Shown: one piece after another, positions 23,700-36,800 of the stretch
Position numbering within the stretch: position 1 is the stretch's first letter
Layout of the letters: each line of letters starts with the position of its first letter
The notes under the pieces: model-generated
Databases searched by the model: none
Told to the model about the DNA's origin: nothing
Seen by the model: only the letters and a program-made list of their open reading frames with translations
Made by a program: the position numbers and the translations under genes
Source: Cocos nucifera
Taxonomy: Eukaryota; Streptophyta; Magnoliopsida; Arecales; Arecaceae
DNA length: 64,000 bases
Assembly (NCBI GenBank): GCA_006176705.1
Contig: QRFJ01000296.1
Span: 938,251 to 1,002,250, forward strand
Direction of reading: 5' to 3'

Positions 23700-24730
23700 C
23701 GGAAGGAGGATTTCTTCGCACCCTTCTATCGGAGCTTTCTTTGTAGTGAGCTCGAGAAGTTCGGGCTTCGCTTGCGCGGAACTTCATTCCGCTTTTCCGC
23801 GAAACTTTCCGTGGGAGAACTTCATGCTTCTTTATCCGAACTTCCTTGCTCGCAGGGAGGGGGTCGGCTTTGCTTGCCCAAACTTTATTGCACCTCCCAT
23901 GAATTCATTGTAGCAACGTACTCGAAGGGGAGTTTGGCCTCGATCGTCCTGGGGCGATCTCGAGCACGGCCGAACTTCATTTGGATGATCTGCTGCGAAG
24001 TTCGGCCTCACTTATGCCGAACTTCATTCGTGGGAGAACTTCATCCCGCTACTGCTTGCATCGAACTTTACTGTGATGGTGGGGTTCGGCCTCACTTGCG
24101 CTGAACTTCATTGATGAGCTTCAAAAGAAGAGTTCGGCCTTGCGAACTTCATTTCGATGATGACCTGAAGAGTTCGGCCTTCCGCTGAACTTCATTCCGC
24201 GGGAGAACTTTTCTCCGCCTTCGTTTGTGTCGAACCTCATTTCGATGATGACCTGAGGAGTTCGGCCTTCCGCCTTCATTCCGTGGGAGAACTTTCCTCC
24301 GCTCTCGTTTGTGCCGAACTTCATTTCGATGATGACCTGAGGAGTTCGGCCTTCCGCCGAACTTCATTCCATGAGAGAACTTCTCTCCGCCCCTGCCTAT
24401 GCCGAACTTCATTCCGCGAGGACTTTGCTCCGCCATTGTTTGTGCCGAACTTCGATGATGAGCCGAGGAGTTCGGCCTTCCGCCGAACTTTATTCCGTGG
24501 GAGAACTTTTCTCCGCTCTCGTTTGTGCCGAACTTCATTTCGATGATGACCTGAGGAGTTCGGCCTTCCGCCGAACTTCATTCCGTAGGAGAACTTCGTC
24601 GATGAGCTGATGAGCTTCAAGGTGGAGTTCGGCCTCACTTACGTCGAACTTCGTCGATGAGCTTCAAAGAGAGTTAGGCCTTGCTCCCGTCGAACTTCGT
24701 CCGTTCTCGCTTGCATCGAACTTCACTCGG
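23700..24730 (-). repeat. Gag-derived minisatellite of element 2
   Basis: Tandem units of about 85-110 bp repeat GAACTTCATTCCGTGGGAGA and TTCGATGATGACCTGAGGAG, best between 24120 and 24640. On the element strand the repeated text resembles the Gag segment at about 2640-2710 of element 1 (ELIIKKAPTEG, EKVLPERF), so the array seems to have arisen by amplification within gag. Confidence 0.75.
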
Positions 24731-25368
24731 ATGAGGAGCTTCGAAGGGAAGTTCGGCTTTGCTTTGAGGTGGTGTTCGGCTTTCCTTGCGTTGGGGAGGT
24801 TATGGACGTTGTCGAACTTCGCTCCACCTTCTTGGACGTGGCCGAACTTTATTCCGCCTCCTTGCAAAACCTTCTCCCGAGGATGTCCATGCCCCTCTGT
24901 CGGGGCTTCCTCGATGACGGACTCGAGTGGGGGTTCGGCCTCACTTAAGCTGAACTTCTCTCCGCTTTCTTGCGAGGCCTTCCACGAGAGAAGTTCGACT
25001 CTCCATTTCTCCTTCCCAAATGCGATTGGTATGCTCAAACGCTCCCCCTCAAGGCCAGTTTCTCGCATCCTCATGGCGGGCTTGCTGGTAAAGTCTCTGC
25101 CCGAGGTTGTCGCACGGCCTGTATCATCTCGACGGGGCCATGCGCTCGTCCAGGACTGCCCTACATCTGCGGTGGCTTCGGGTGGAGCCTGGGCTACCGG
25201 GGCTATAGTGGGAGCAGACGGGCCTGGATGGGATCGGATCGCGGAGGCCGCCAAGCACCGCGCCGAAGCTCTCCTGGGGTGGCGCTTTCTCTTCGGAAGA
25301 GAAAAGAAAAATCTCCGGAGAGGGAAGAGAAGGGTCGCCGAGCACTCCTTTAAGAACAAAGGAACCAC
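24664..25368 (-). pseudogene. N-terminal gag remnant of element 2
   Basis: A 234-residue open frame starts VPLFLKECSATLLF, like the N-terminus of the element 1 Gag, and passes through a Pro/Ala-rich segment. It then runs into the gag-derived repeat (EEAPTEGHGHPREKVL). The capsid core seen in element 1 is missing. It may still be translatable but is not a complete Gag. Confidence 0.6.
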
Positions 25369-25374
25369 GAAGGT

Positions 25375-25399
25375 TCAGGCCCTCCTTCTAGTGCCAATC
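25375..25399 (-). other. Primer-binding site of element 2
   Basis: Directly inside the 5' LTR the element strand reads TTGGCACTAGAAGGAGGGCC. It has the same position and nearly the same sequence as in elements 1 and 3. Confidence 0.75.
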
Positions 25400-26228
25400 T
25401 GTTGGTGCAGAAACTGATCATCGTCGGAGGTTGCCGGAGTGGGGGCCGCCGAGGTCACCACCGGGGACCTGCAAAATAAAGTCCCATCCGAAGTTGGTGG
25501 GGGGTGGCTCCATCAGGACCCTCCGATGGTCAAGTCAGTTTTCGGCCAACAGGAATGGAGTGCTCGGAATGAGTTCCGGAGCTTAGAGAAGAAGAGGAGA
25601 GCTCAGAAAGACTAGAGATTAGAGAGCTTAGCCTTAGCGTGTCGGGAGGGTCCTTTATATAGTGGAGCTTGATGGTGACAACTACAGTGCGTGCTGACGG
25701 GCCGCTCGAGGTTCGGCGGAGTCAGTCTCACGGGATGGTGCCGTGTGCGGCAGATTGATGGTGATAGCCATCGCCGCCTGACAGTGGATCTGCGGCGGAC
25801 TGATAGTGATAGCTGCAGAGCTTGCGGCAAACTGATGGTGATGGCTGCAGAAGGGTTGAAGGCCTTCGTCGTGTGCCCATTTCGGAGGAGTTCGGGCTCC
25901 TGAAGAGGAAGATAGCAGAAAGTTCGGCTCCCATAGGCGTCTGGTTGGAGGTATGTAGCTAAGGCTCGTTCGCTGAAGAGTTCGGCCGCTGAGGATCCGA
26001 AGCTCGGCCGTTTGAGTCGGTCCGAAGGAGTTCGGCCGCCCAAGAAGTTCGGTCTCGACGCTGGGAGTCCGAAAGAAGCGCGGCAGCTACCTAGTTCGGC
26101 CTGCTGGAAGAAGCTCGGCCGCTGGGAGTTCGGCTGAAGTCCGTCTGCCGTAGCTCTTCTGCGGCTGCCGGTTGCATTAGGCCGGGTATCGAGCTAGACT
26201 TCGGTTGGAGCGGGATTTATCCCCAACA
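25400..26228 (-). repeat. 5' LTR of element 2 (right on the plus strand)
   Basis: Pairs with 20670-21523 and lacks the ~25-bp block present near 21301 of the other copy. It ends at the ATGAT target duplication. Confidence 0.9.
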
Positions 26229-26233
26229 ATGAT

Positions 26234-28790
26234 CATACTAAAAAATGAAAGTGCAACCACTAATGGCTACACTATGTTGCATTTAAATATTCATTAGATG
26301 CAATACATTTTTATTACTTATTATATGCAAGTTGGATCATGATCTTATTATTTTATTATAATATTTTATTTTTATATATCAATAGATAGACATGTACTAT
26401 TGGAATTTTGAATAATGATAGTATATCATATTATTAATATTAAAAAAAAATATTTTATATAATAATTAGACTCTTACATTTGTTATGTTTTACTCTATAT
26501 CTGTTATCTATTTTATATTAAATTTTAAGAAGTGTTAGAAAATGGTTAAAAATTGTTTCTTGCACATCATATGTGGGTTATATGCTAGTTACTTATCTGA
26601 AAAGCTTTGCAACTTCCACCTTATGCAAACAACTAATCTTTTTAAATTCTTTCTTATACTTCCCAACCAAATTTCTTTGTGTGTTTTGCTCTTCTTTCTA
26701 GGTTCTTAATACACAAATGAACTCCTCTCCTGCTAGCAAGTTGTATATTTTATAGGTCATTGTGGAAAGATAGATTTAAATGATCTGTTGATGGATATAA
26801 CTAAACATATTGAACAGAGTTTCTTGAACATCTTTCTGCAAAATTGCAAATACCTTGAGATTAGCAGTTTTAAGGATTAGCTATTTGATAAGTAGTCCCG
26901 TAGAGAATACATGTTTCATTGTAAATCTCTAATGCTTATTCTTAATCTTCATCAATAGAAGAACCTTCCAAATTGATAAGCATAAAAAGAAAGCTAGAGA
27001 AACTTTGAATATGGAAAATTTGATCAGATGGATGTGCTGACCATAACATTATCTGTGATCAGCTTAGTGAATCCTCATTCACCAAGCAGGCAAGCACTAT
27101 CAAACTTGGATTCCTTTCATAATTTGGCATGCTTCTTATGCTTGGCTATCAGCTCTCCACCTGGCCTTGAGATTGGCATTAGTGGAGTTATAATAAAATC
27201 TATGACTTTCGATATCATAAGAATACTGCTACAAAGTCATTCTTTTAGAAAACAAATGCAAGAAACTTTTTTGATAGCAATATGAGGCTAAGCATAAGAT
27301 CATAGAATGAATGCATCTAATCATTTGAGTTTATAACCGAATTTGTATTCGTAAAATATTACTACATGAAAAGGTCATAAAGCTTGGAGATTATAAGTGA
27401 AATGCGTGATAGTGCAGCCACATGCTTCTTGGGATTTTTTTTTCCCCCCTCTTTTTTCTCGGAAAATAGAAGAGCAACGCTTATCCCCTAGATGAAATGA
27501 GTTTCGCATTACGTCATGTCAAACCAATGGTAACCCCATCTATGAAGGCCAATATAACATTCCATCGTAACTTTAAGCTAATTTTGACTAAATACATTAG
27601 GATCCATTGTTGTGAGGCGGAGCTGTTACGGAATTTCCTATCAGTCAACTAGACTTCTTCTCAAAAGATTAGTACCTAAAAAATCACCTTTCGACGATTT
27701 CCATAGGCAATGGCATAACATTATCATCAAATTATCTCATCATATACGAGTGGCCCACAAGGGGGGGCTATCTGTGTCGTATCACTAATCCAAAATCATA
27801 ATGAGACAACCATAACCCAAATGCCCACCAGAGACCTAAACCTTTGAGTATTTTTTAATTGTGCCAATCTATGGTTCCATATCCTTTCATAAAGACTACC
27901 GTAGGTAGGTAAGGTTCTTTAGACAAACCCTCCGCATCCTTCTACCCAACATTTTTTTTTTTTTTTTTTTTTGCAGGAACTCTATCCGACATTATACTCT
28001 GATGACCTTACGGCAAAACAAATAAGTTTTGTTGGGGTTTGTGGAAACTAGCGTTGGGGTTTGTGCAAGGAAACAAGGTTTCATAACGGCATCGTTTTGT
28101 TTGGACGGACCCCATCAAAACTGTTGCTGACCGTTGGCCACTAATCCCTAGTGCACTATTTAAAACCCTTTACTATTTTAAAGTAATCAGTGCCATAAGT
28201 CATAAAAATTATTGAAATAGTATTAGCGTTGGCTTGATTAAAAATATTATTTTTAGACCATATAAATTAAAAATAATAATTAAATTAGATTTGATCGAAT
28301 ATGGATTAGATCAATACGGATCAGATCACAAAATTATCAAATTAAATCCGATCTATTTGTTAGATAGATCAAAAATTTAGATTTAAATATGATCTATTTA
28401 TTAAATAGATAATTTGATCTAATCTATTTAATCTAATAGATTAAATTAAATTAAATAAATTAAATTAATTAAGTTAAAAATAGATTAAATAAATTTTAAA
28501 TAGATTAAATAGATTTTAAATAAATTAAATAAATTAAATATTTTATCTAACTCAATCCAATCTAAATATTAAATGGATTAAATAAATCAAATATCTAAAA
28601 TCCAAATTCAATCCAAATGTTAAACGGATTAATCTAAATTTAAATCTATTTATGATGGATAGAATACGAATTAGATTGGTGAATCGAATCATACTTTACT
28701 AGCTCTAATAAGAACTATTTAAAAGATTATATAAAAATTAAATTTTAAAATATTATTTTATTAAAAGTTATATTTTTAAATATTAGAAGG
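26234..28790. other. Intergenic region right of element 2
   Basis: AT-rich DNA without a recognisable gene. It has a T-run at 27952-27973, and a GATC-rich and TTAAATAGATTAAA-rich degenerate repeat at 28250-28720 similar in style to 6590-7120. A promoter-like patch near 28140-28190 (CTATTTAAAACCC) leads to nothing I can identify. Confidence 0.45.
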
Positions 28791-28867
28791 AAAGAGATTG
28801 CTTTGCTGGAGAGACCCCCTAATCCGAGGTAGTTCTCCCCATGAATTTGACAAGAAGATGGTGATAG

Positions 28868-29330
28868 CTTCTGGCCGGTCTTCCTGCGGTATGGCAGAGT
28901 CCAAGGAGTTCTTGCTGTCTACTTTGCCAATGAGAGGTGAGACATCAAAGGAGGCACTTCATGGCCGTTCCTACGTGGCTTTTGAGCGCTTCCACTGTCA
29001 TTCCCTCAAGCTTCTGCCACGAGAACTGGCTCATTCCAAATACCCGTCGACATCCTCTCTTTTGATCTGGCTGCAGTGTAGTTTGCTCCTTCCTTGTTCC
29101 TCCCACTAATGATTGCTGATGCTATTCCCCGGAATGCTATTTGCTCGGCGGTCTTGCTCATCAGTTCATCCATAGATGTGAGCAAGTGTAGCTTCGAACT
29201 CAATTATTCTGAGCCCAGTGCAGCCAGTCTCTGAAACACCTCCAAAACACTAGCCAGCTTCCGATCCCAAGAATGAAAGGTTTTGAGATTTTGCATCGCG
29301 AGTTTTGGAGTCTCTTTCCTTTGTGCTTCA
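28868..29330 (-). pseudogene. Decayed fragment of a PLASTID MOVEMENT IMPAIRED1-like gene
   Basis: Several short frames on the minus strand line up with the conserved central part of PMI1/PMI1-related proteins. In order they are VLEVFQRLAALGSE (about 29215-29260), TSMDELMSKTAEQIAFRGIA then SAIISGRNKEGANY (about 29100-29175), ERMSTGIWNE (about 29030), QKLEGMTVEALK (about 28985-29020) and FDVSPLIGKVDSKNSLDSAI (about 28890-28950). The intact family has about twenty residues between the AAR and KER words, and more between GIWN and QKLEG. Here these are deleted, and the pieces need frame changes and cross stops. Full PMI1-type proteins are over 800 residues, so this is a fragment of a copy elsewhere. 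The family is linked to chloroplast movement. Confidence 0.7.
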
Positions 29331-30555
29331 CAAGATCCGAGAAAAAACACTCATTTAACTTTCTCGACCTTCTTCTAAGAAGCAGAACAGGAGCCGTGCA
29401 TGGTGTGGATGTTTTTTTAATCTAGCAGGCAAGAAAAATCTGCTGCAATAATAAGTAATGTTTCTTTATTTTTTTTTCTTTTTTGAAGTAATATAACTAT
29501 TGCAGCTGTCAGCCTTGACCTAAGGCCATATAAATCAACTTCCTTTTGAGAGAAAGCCGTGCACCTAAGGTCATATAAATCAACTTCCTTGCCCATGATT
29601 GGATAAAGATTAGAAGAAAATTCTTTCTGTACCATGAGCAATATAGCTATGGATATCGTCCACGTAAGAAATTAGGATAATCTTTTTTTTTTTTTTTTTT
29701 GTTTTGTACATCATGCTTCAATCCTATGCGAAAGTCAATCACTGTGGACAATGTTTGCGGAGCTACACCACTCATGATATAAAAAATATTTTCCAAGATT
29801 AAAAAGATTAATTCTATCATGTTTGAGAGAGAGAGGAGAAAAATAATAATAAAAAAAATAAAAACTCACCCAAGGTAAGACAGACAGAAAGGTAGGTTAT
29901 AGATGAAACATTGGCCATGGCATTGTAATTTAGTTTTCCTGAATGATGATTAAGTGAAAAATTCTGAAAGTTGGCAATTAGCAGCGTGCAAGGCAATCAC
30001 AATAATATTCCTCACAATTGTTGGAATGACTTTTCGAATATTTCTGGCCCAACTTTTTTGTTTTCCAAACATCATTATTTGATCAATCTGCACAAGTACA
30101 TATACTCTGTAATTTTTAAACTTGAATAAATATTAGAGCACAATCATGAACAAATCAAAGAAAAGAAGAATGAATTAAACATAGGAATAGCATAAGTGGA
30201 GAATTCTACATGACACAGAATTAGGCAGGGTTTTACGTAGCTTGCCCCACTTGGTCAATTAAGCGCTAAAATATGCTGCATGGGCAAAGCTGAGCCAGCT
30301 TTAAACGCAGAACTGTGGTTTGAAATGTTTGATCTAAAGGAACCTCCAACTCCTTCATACCATTTCATCATAGATGTCATTTAAGTCCATACTTTTTGTA
30401 CATCAGAGCTTTCTCATTTTCCAAACTTCGATAAATCATCATAAATATCTTTAAAAGCTTTGCTGCCATTTCTCTACATTCAATTCACAAGCCTAGTACA
30501 AAAAATGGTAGAAAGAGGACATAAGATAAAAGTTCGTGACAGAATCAGTACATGG
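29331..30555. other. Intergenic region 3' of the protein kinase gene
   Basis: AT-rich, with T-runs at 29463-29483 and 29683-29700 and a short direct duplication (CATATAAATCAACTTCCTT at about 29527 and 29572). The kinase 3'UTR should occupy the right-hand end. Nothing else recognisable. Confidence 0.5.
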
Positions 30556-30747
30556 TTAAATATCAGGAGCCCTAGGTGCATCCCTCATGGTAAAATTAAA
30601 AGTATTCCGCATGGTTCTTCTTCCAATTGGGCCAATTCCCATATTACCCTTTTGCATCATGGCAACAAACTCATCATAGTCAATACAACCATCCTGAGAC
30701 ATGAAAACGAAAAAAGTTTAATATTAACCAAGCATACGGTTCTTTTA

Positions 30748-30832
<85 letters not shown>

Positions 30833-33800
30833 TATACTAGTGCATTTGGTCCCTAATGCATTCCAGTGAAAATCAATGATGGACCTCTCAAAATGAAAAT
30901 TGGTACCATTAATCATGATCTATGGTGCATAAAATGATTAGAAACAAAAAATCATGAAAGTCTGAGATCTTTTATCCATGCATCAAATAAATGAGAAATG
31001 AACAATTTTACCGGTAGGATGTCAAGTTTTCATTTGATCTATAGTCTTATGCATTCAAACCAGCAGAAAATTTAATCTCAAATTCAGCGCACGAAGCAAC
31101 AAAGAGAACGTACCGTGAGTTCCTAAGGTTATAAACATAATAAGCATAGATATCCTGTATCATAGACAATCCAATAAATCTGGTAGAAAGATCAACATGA
31201 AATAATCAGTGGTAGCTCCTCAGTCAGGTTATACAGGTGAACTAAATAAAGTGAAAAATACATTCCAGTTAGTGCTATCAGATTGAGCTATTTTAGAATG
31301 GTAAGCTGGTTAACTTCCTGAAGTGGCTATATAAATCACATAGTCAACATATTTCTTCATATATTGACGTCAATCTCCAAACTCTTTGAGGGTGTTTACG
31401 TAGTACGTATATGACAACAGTAACCAAAATCCAAATATGAACAAAAGACAGTTAATATGGTGCAAATAACAAAGTGAAAAAACAAAAAGAAAAAAAAATT
31501 ATAGAAAAGTGCTACAGCATCACGTGGAATTAAGGTTAACAGTGCAAATGCAAGTTTATGAAACTTTATTTTGTGCTGTATCCTATATGTTAATGACATG
31601 TATTAGATAAAAACTGTTTACCTTTTCTATTGGGTAGGCATGTCAACAGAAAGCACACATTCTGCCAACATTGATCACTGATGTGCAAAATTAATTGGTT
31701 CTTGACCATGATTAGTATGAGGCTTATGATATAACGTGGAAGATTTGATTCATGTAAGAGAAACTTGTAGATGATGGTTACTTACATTATCCTGATCAAC
31801 TTCTTTGATGATGTCTTCAATGAGAACATCTGTCATGTTATGCTCTTTACAAGCTTGCTGAAGCTCATCAACTGTTATATAACCACTTCCATCCTTGTCA
31901 AAATAAGAAAATGCTGCCACCAAATGTTCTTCACGTTCCAGTTTGTTAAGATGTACTGTTGCAGCAATAAATTCCCCATAGTCAATGGTACCACTGTTGT
32001 CCACGTCAGCCTAATATGCATTTGAATTGGTCAGTCAAATTAAATGAATTAATCACATTCTTCCATTATGATTGTTATCTCTCAATGTACCAAGAGAATG
32101 TTTCAGAAGAATGAAGAAAAGATATATTTATCATTAAGAAAACAAAAAGGTTGAGGTCCTGGGATTAGGGCATTAGCAACAATCTGACAGTACCACATAG
32201 TTTAAAAAGAATCAAGAAGTAGCCGTCTCATCTACTTGTCCAGTTTCTTTGCCAGAGTCAGTGCCCGAGAATGCAGAAGAAATATTCAAGCTATTACACA
32301 TAAAACGACACCAATAATTTGAGGTGCAGTGCAAAAAAAAAAAAAAACTGCTTCTAGAAACCTTCATTCTTATGCTTCTTCTGTTTCATAGTGTGAAAAA
32401 CCACAATGAACATTACTTCCCATTCTTCCAACCGGGCATCCAATTTAAGGCCCTCTACTTTGATGTGCTATTCTTGCCATTCTACTTTAAGAACATAGAG
32501 ATAAAATTCACAATTAGCAAAATTTGGGGAAAGAAGAGAATACTGACGTATGATAGTTATTATAGTCATGTTGACCACCAAGATCTCAAGAAACTCCAGG
32601 ACTCGGTTAACATCAAATAGATAAGTGGGTCAACTTGTCTAGAGCAACAAACGAGGGGTCACTATGAACAGAGGCATTTAGGAACATTAGATGCCGATGA
32701 TGTCAGATCAATTTTTTTTCCACAAGTACAATTTGCACATCAGAACCATACTTATTCCTAGGTAAACAACATTCTTGGAAAAGATACATATAAACCATGT
32801 ACACCGGGACTGGAGTTAAAATAATGCCATTAATAAAAAATGATTTACAGAACAATAAAAGAGTGAATGCATGACCATCAGTTAATGCTAATTAATTAAG
32901 CTGCATTTATCGTGACTGGAGTTAAAAAATAATGCCATTAATGGAGAATGATTTACAGAATAATAAAATGAAATGAACATATTAATGCTGACTAAGTTGA
33001 ACTTATCGTGACGAGAGTTAAAAATAATGCCATCAATGGAGAATGATTTACAGAATAGTAAAAAGAAATGAATACATGAGCATCACTTAATGCTAATTAA
33101 GTTGAATTTATCGTGACTGGAGTTAAAATAATGCCATTAATGGAGAGTGATTTACATAATAATAAAAAGAAATGAATGCATGACCATCAGTTAACGCTAA
33201 TTAAGTTGCATTTATTGTGACCAGAGTTGTAACAATGCCATGGCTGGTGAAGATTTACAGAAAAATTATAAAAAAGGATCTCCAACTGGATAGCCAAAGC
33301 CAATGCATTTTGCAGCAATAAAAATACAGGTGTCCTTGACCAGAAATAAATAGAACAAAAGTCAGTTAAATGCATGCATGTTGAGACATCCATGATTAAA
33401 AATCCACCTAGTTCTGATGATCATGATCTCATTTGATTATTTTTGTCAGGTTATACCAAATTTATCTACCCCCAGTTGTTATGAGTATTTTTGGATCTTA
33501 CAGTTCTTCTATATCCTATAGTAGCGCTGCCTGCTGTCCCATGTGACCAAAATGAGATAAACCAGTCATATAAGGGTATCCTGATATATTTAATAACTGC
33601 AATTACTTGTACAATAGAGCGAACTGCAAAGTGATACTTTTTTCACAATTCTTATGAATAAGAGATCCGCACTTTAAGATGAAGACAAAAGCTAAGAGCA
33701 TATCCTCTTATTCCCTAAGGTTGGCAAGATTCTAAAACCTGTCATTGCATTAGCAGCAATACATGTCTGTTAGCAAGAGGCACTACAGAAATAGCTATCA

Positions 33801-36800
33801 GCAAAACATGCAACTGTCATGCTCTCCACTTAATATTACATTTTAAAAATTTTTAGTTATTCTCCTTGTCCGTTTTCTAATTTTTTTCTTTTTTGCTTCA
33901 TCTTTTGTTTAAGTCTTATCATTAACTGTCTCAAAAGAAATTTTGCAGCTTCTTAAATGTCCTTACCGCATCCATAAGAGCACGAATTTCTGATTCTTTC
34001 AAATTAGAACCATATCTTTTCAGGCCTTCTTTAAGCTCATCAAATGTGATTGCACCACTGTTGTCTGTGTCCATTGCTGTAAACATTTCCCTTAGTCCAG
34101 CAATCTCCTCCTCTGAAAGGCTTTCAGCTATAACCTGATAGGATGTAGTACAATTATCAGAAAACCATGACATTTTCATAGAAATGAAAATTAATATTTA
34201 GAAAGAAAATTTATGACAGAAGCCTAAACCTAAAATGGTATTTGCCAATGTGTGGCTGCCTGAAGCAATACAAGCAAGATCTTCTTAAGAATAGAAGCGG
34301 TTCCTGATTGGGTATGGTTATGGAACTGCATGCTATTAATATCCATCAATAAAACATGTTGAAAAGAAAAAATGGAATATGCACTGTGACTAACAAGAGG
34401 ACACCTATAGCTATATCAGCCAAAGAGTTTAGATCGATATATAAGGTAACAGCATCTCTGTCTAATTCTAACAGAGCATTTTATCAGGGTAAGTAGGAGA
34501 CCAGAAATCACATTTAAGATACATGATCATATGAAAACTGTCACCGTGAGGTCAGTTGTTTGTTCACATGTATAAGATTAAAGAGCCCAGGACCATGATC
34601 TTTTTTGTTAGGCAAGGCAGCATGTACATTATTTAAAAGGTACTTCAAAAAAGAGTTGCAATGATTTCATGTTGGAGAATAGATGTTTCTAGTTGGAGAA
34701 GATTTAACAACTTACCATGAAAAGCTTCAGCTGAACAAACTAGAATTGATTATTTTATAATAGCATTAAAGTGATCTTTTTTTTTTTTTGAAGATAAGTA
34801 AATCAACTTACTCTTAAAGCCATCTTCTTCAACTTATTCATTGCAGAAAATTGCTTAAGGCGAGAGAGAACTGCTGGATCCAGTGCTCGATCAGGAGCGA
34901 CTCCATTCTCACATATCCAAGGATGACCTGACCATGAGAGCAAAACAGGATTGTACTGTCATGAACGCATATACTGTTTTTTCATAAGTGGGCCAGCTGA
35001 TGATGCTTCTAATTAAAGATATTGGATAATTTGGCATCCGGTCCTCTTGCCTATAGTTAGAACAGGGAAAGTAGTTCATAAAAATTAATAAGGTAGGCTA
35101 TACAAGACTTAAAACAAGCTCAAAGAGAGCTAAACAGGAGTCAGACCCACACTATAAAGCTTGGCTACAGAACTGTAGTACCTTTATGTAAAGTTCACTC
35201 TCTACTGACTTAAACAAGCTTCACAGACAAACAGTATATCAGACAGAAAAAGTGGATAGCTTGTCAGAATGAGATACCCTGCTCCCTGTAATTTTCTTTC
35301 TTAGAAGTCCAAATTTATAATCTCTGTCTTGGAGCTAATATTACCATTATTTACCTAGCTTTTGATTCATATAAGCCTCAGATTAGTTACTTTCTTTTCA
35401 ATATCTCACCAATGAAAGTCTCAATGGTAGTGGAGATAGCACTCGGTAGGAATGATAGGGAAACGGATAAAAAAGTTTAAACTCAAATACTTGGGATAAG
35501 GACTGCTGGTTATGGTTACGGGCACATATTAAGTTCATGTTTATATGAAAAACAAGATACATAATCTCACATCATCAGAAAAAATTTACTACTGCAAAAC
35601 AGTCAAGTTTGACCACCATGGATTCATGTAAAGATGAAGATACCAGAAAATGACCACACTCCAACATGATTCTTCTATGAGTTCAAGATTTCTGGTGCAA
35701 CTATCAATAATCCCATTTCATAGTAACTAAGGGGATGGCATGAACTTTTAGTGAAGAAACTGACATACATAGTACTTCATGGGCTGTCAAGCGTTCTGAA
35801 GGGCGGGAGCAAAGCATTTTTCTGATCAGGTCCTTAGCACTGTCAGAGATCATAGGCCATGGTTCTGACTCAAAATCAATGTGTCCCTTCAAAACGGCAT
35901 CAAAGATCCCTTGCTGTGTTTCTGGAAGTACAGGCAACAATCAGCCTTAGGAATTTTTACAATTGCTACAGTGCATCAGCAGGACAAATTGAAATCATAC
36001 CGGCCCAGAAAGGTGGTACGCCACTCAACAATATGTAAAGTATTACACCAGCTGTCCAAACATCAGCTTCTGGCCCATAGTGCTTGCACAGTACCTCAGG
36101 AGCAACATAATATGGGCTCCCTACTACATCTGTGAAAATCTGGCCTGAAGTTCCCAGAAAAGCAAATAAGTCCAAGAGCATGCATATAAGTGTAATTCAA
36201 AATATTTGAATTAACCAATGGTAGACAAAGTTTGGAAATTTCTTCATCTATATTGTAGTTGTGGACTTAACTGGGAGGAAGAAAAGATAAGACTTGCCAC
36301 AGCATGAAAGAATGTGCATGTACAGACCAGCAAGATACTCAGATGTATGCATTGAAAAGCTTACTTCAAAAAACCAATTGATCAGCAGGATTTACGAATT
36401 CTTCAACAATAGAGTTCTACTTTTGATACAATTTGCATTTTGTGTAAAGGTTTTCAAAAAGTGGAAAGATAGGCTAAGTAGAAAGATAGTTCCAGCATAC
36501 ATATAATGTCTACCTGCTTCATTATCCAGCCATTTATTTACAGTACACAATTATTTGGAATTTTAGATATCTATAGTGGTTAATCTAGTCGCTTGATGTG
36601 CTTCAAGAAGTTACTCAGACCAAATGATGCCATAACATTGATTAAGTGCAGTAACATCAGCTAGTGTTTAAGGGTTAATACCGGGATATTCTTTGTTATG
36701 AGAATAATGGTTGCAGCACCACCAATCATTTCACATAAATAAAAGAATTACATGTATCGAACACTCGGAAAAGCATTTCCCAGGGTTTGAAAACGGAATT

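Larger units (their letters stand above)
20670..26228 (-). mobile_element. Gypsy-type LTR retrotransposon, pol-less, minisatellite-rich (element 2)
   Basis: LTRs at 20670-21523 (3' in element orientation) and 25400-26228 (5') are flanked by a perfect ATGAT duplication at 20665-20669 and 26229-26233. On the element's own strand each LTR begins TGTTGGGGATAAAT or a close variant and ends TTTCTGCACCAACA, as in element 1. The internal 3.9 kb contains a primer-binding site, an N-terminal Gag piece, gag-derived and palindromic minisatellites, a C-terminal Gag piece and a polypurine tract. No reverse transcriptase or integrase is present. The two LTRs are close in sequence apart from a ~25-bp indel near 21301, so this is younger than element 1. 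Confidence 0.92.

Noticed and set aside
27028..27285. 85-residue plus-strand frame in the intergenic region
   Set aside because: No recognisable motif or gene structure; length is expected by chance.
30460..30840. 126-residue plus-strand frame
   Set aside because: Antisense of the last kinase exon running into a microsatellite.
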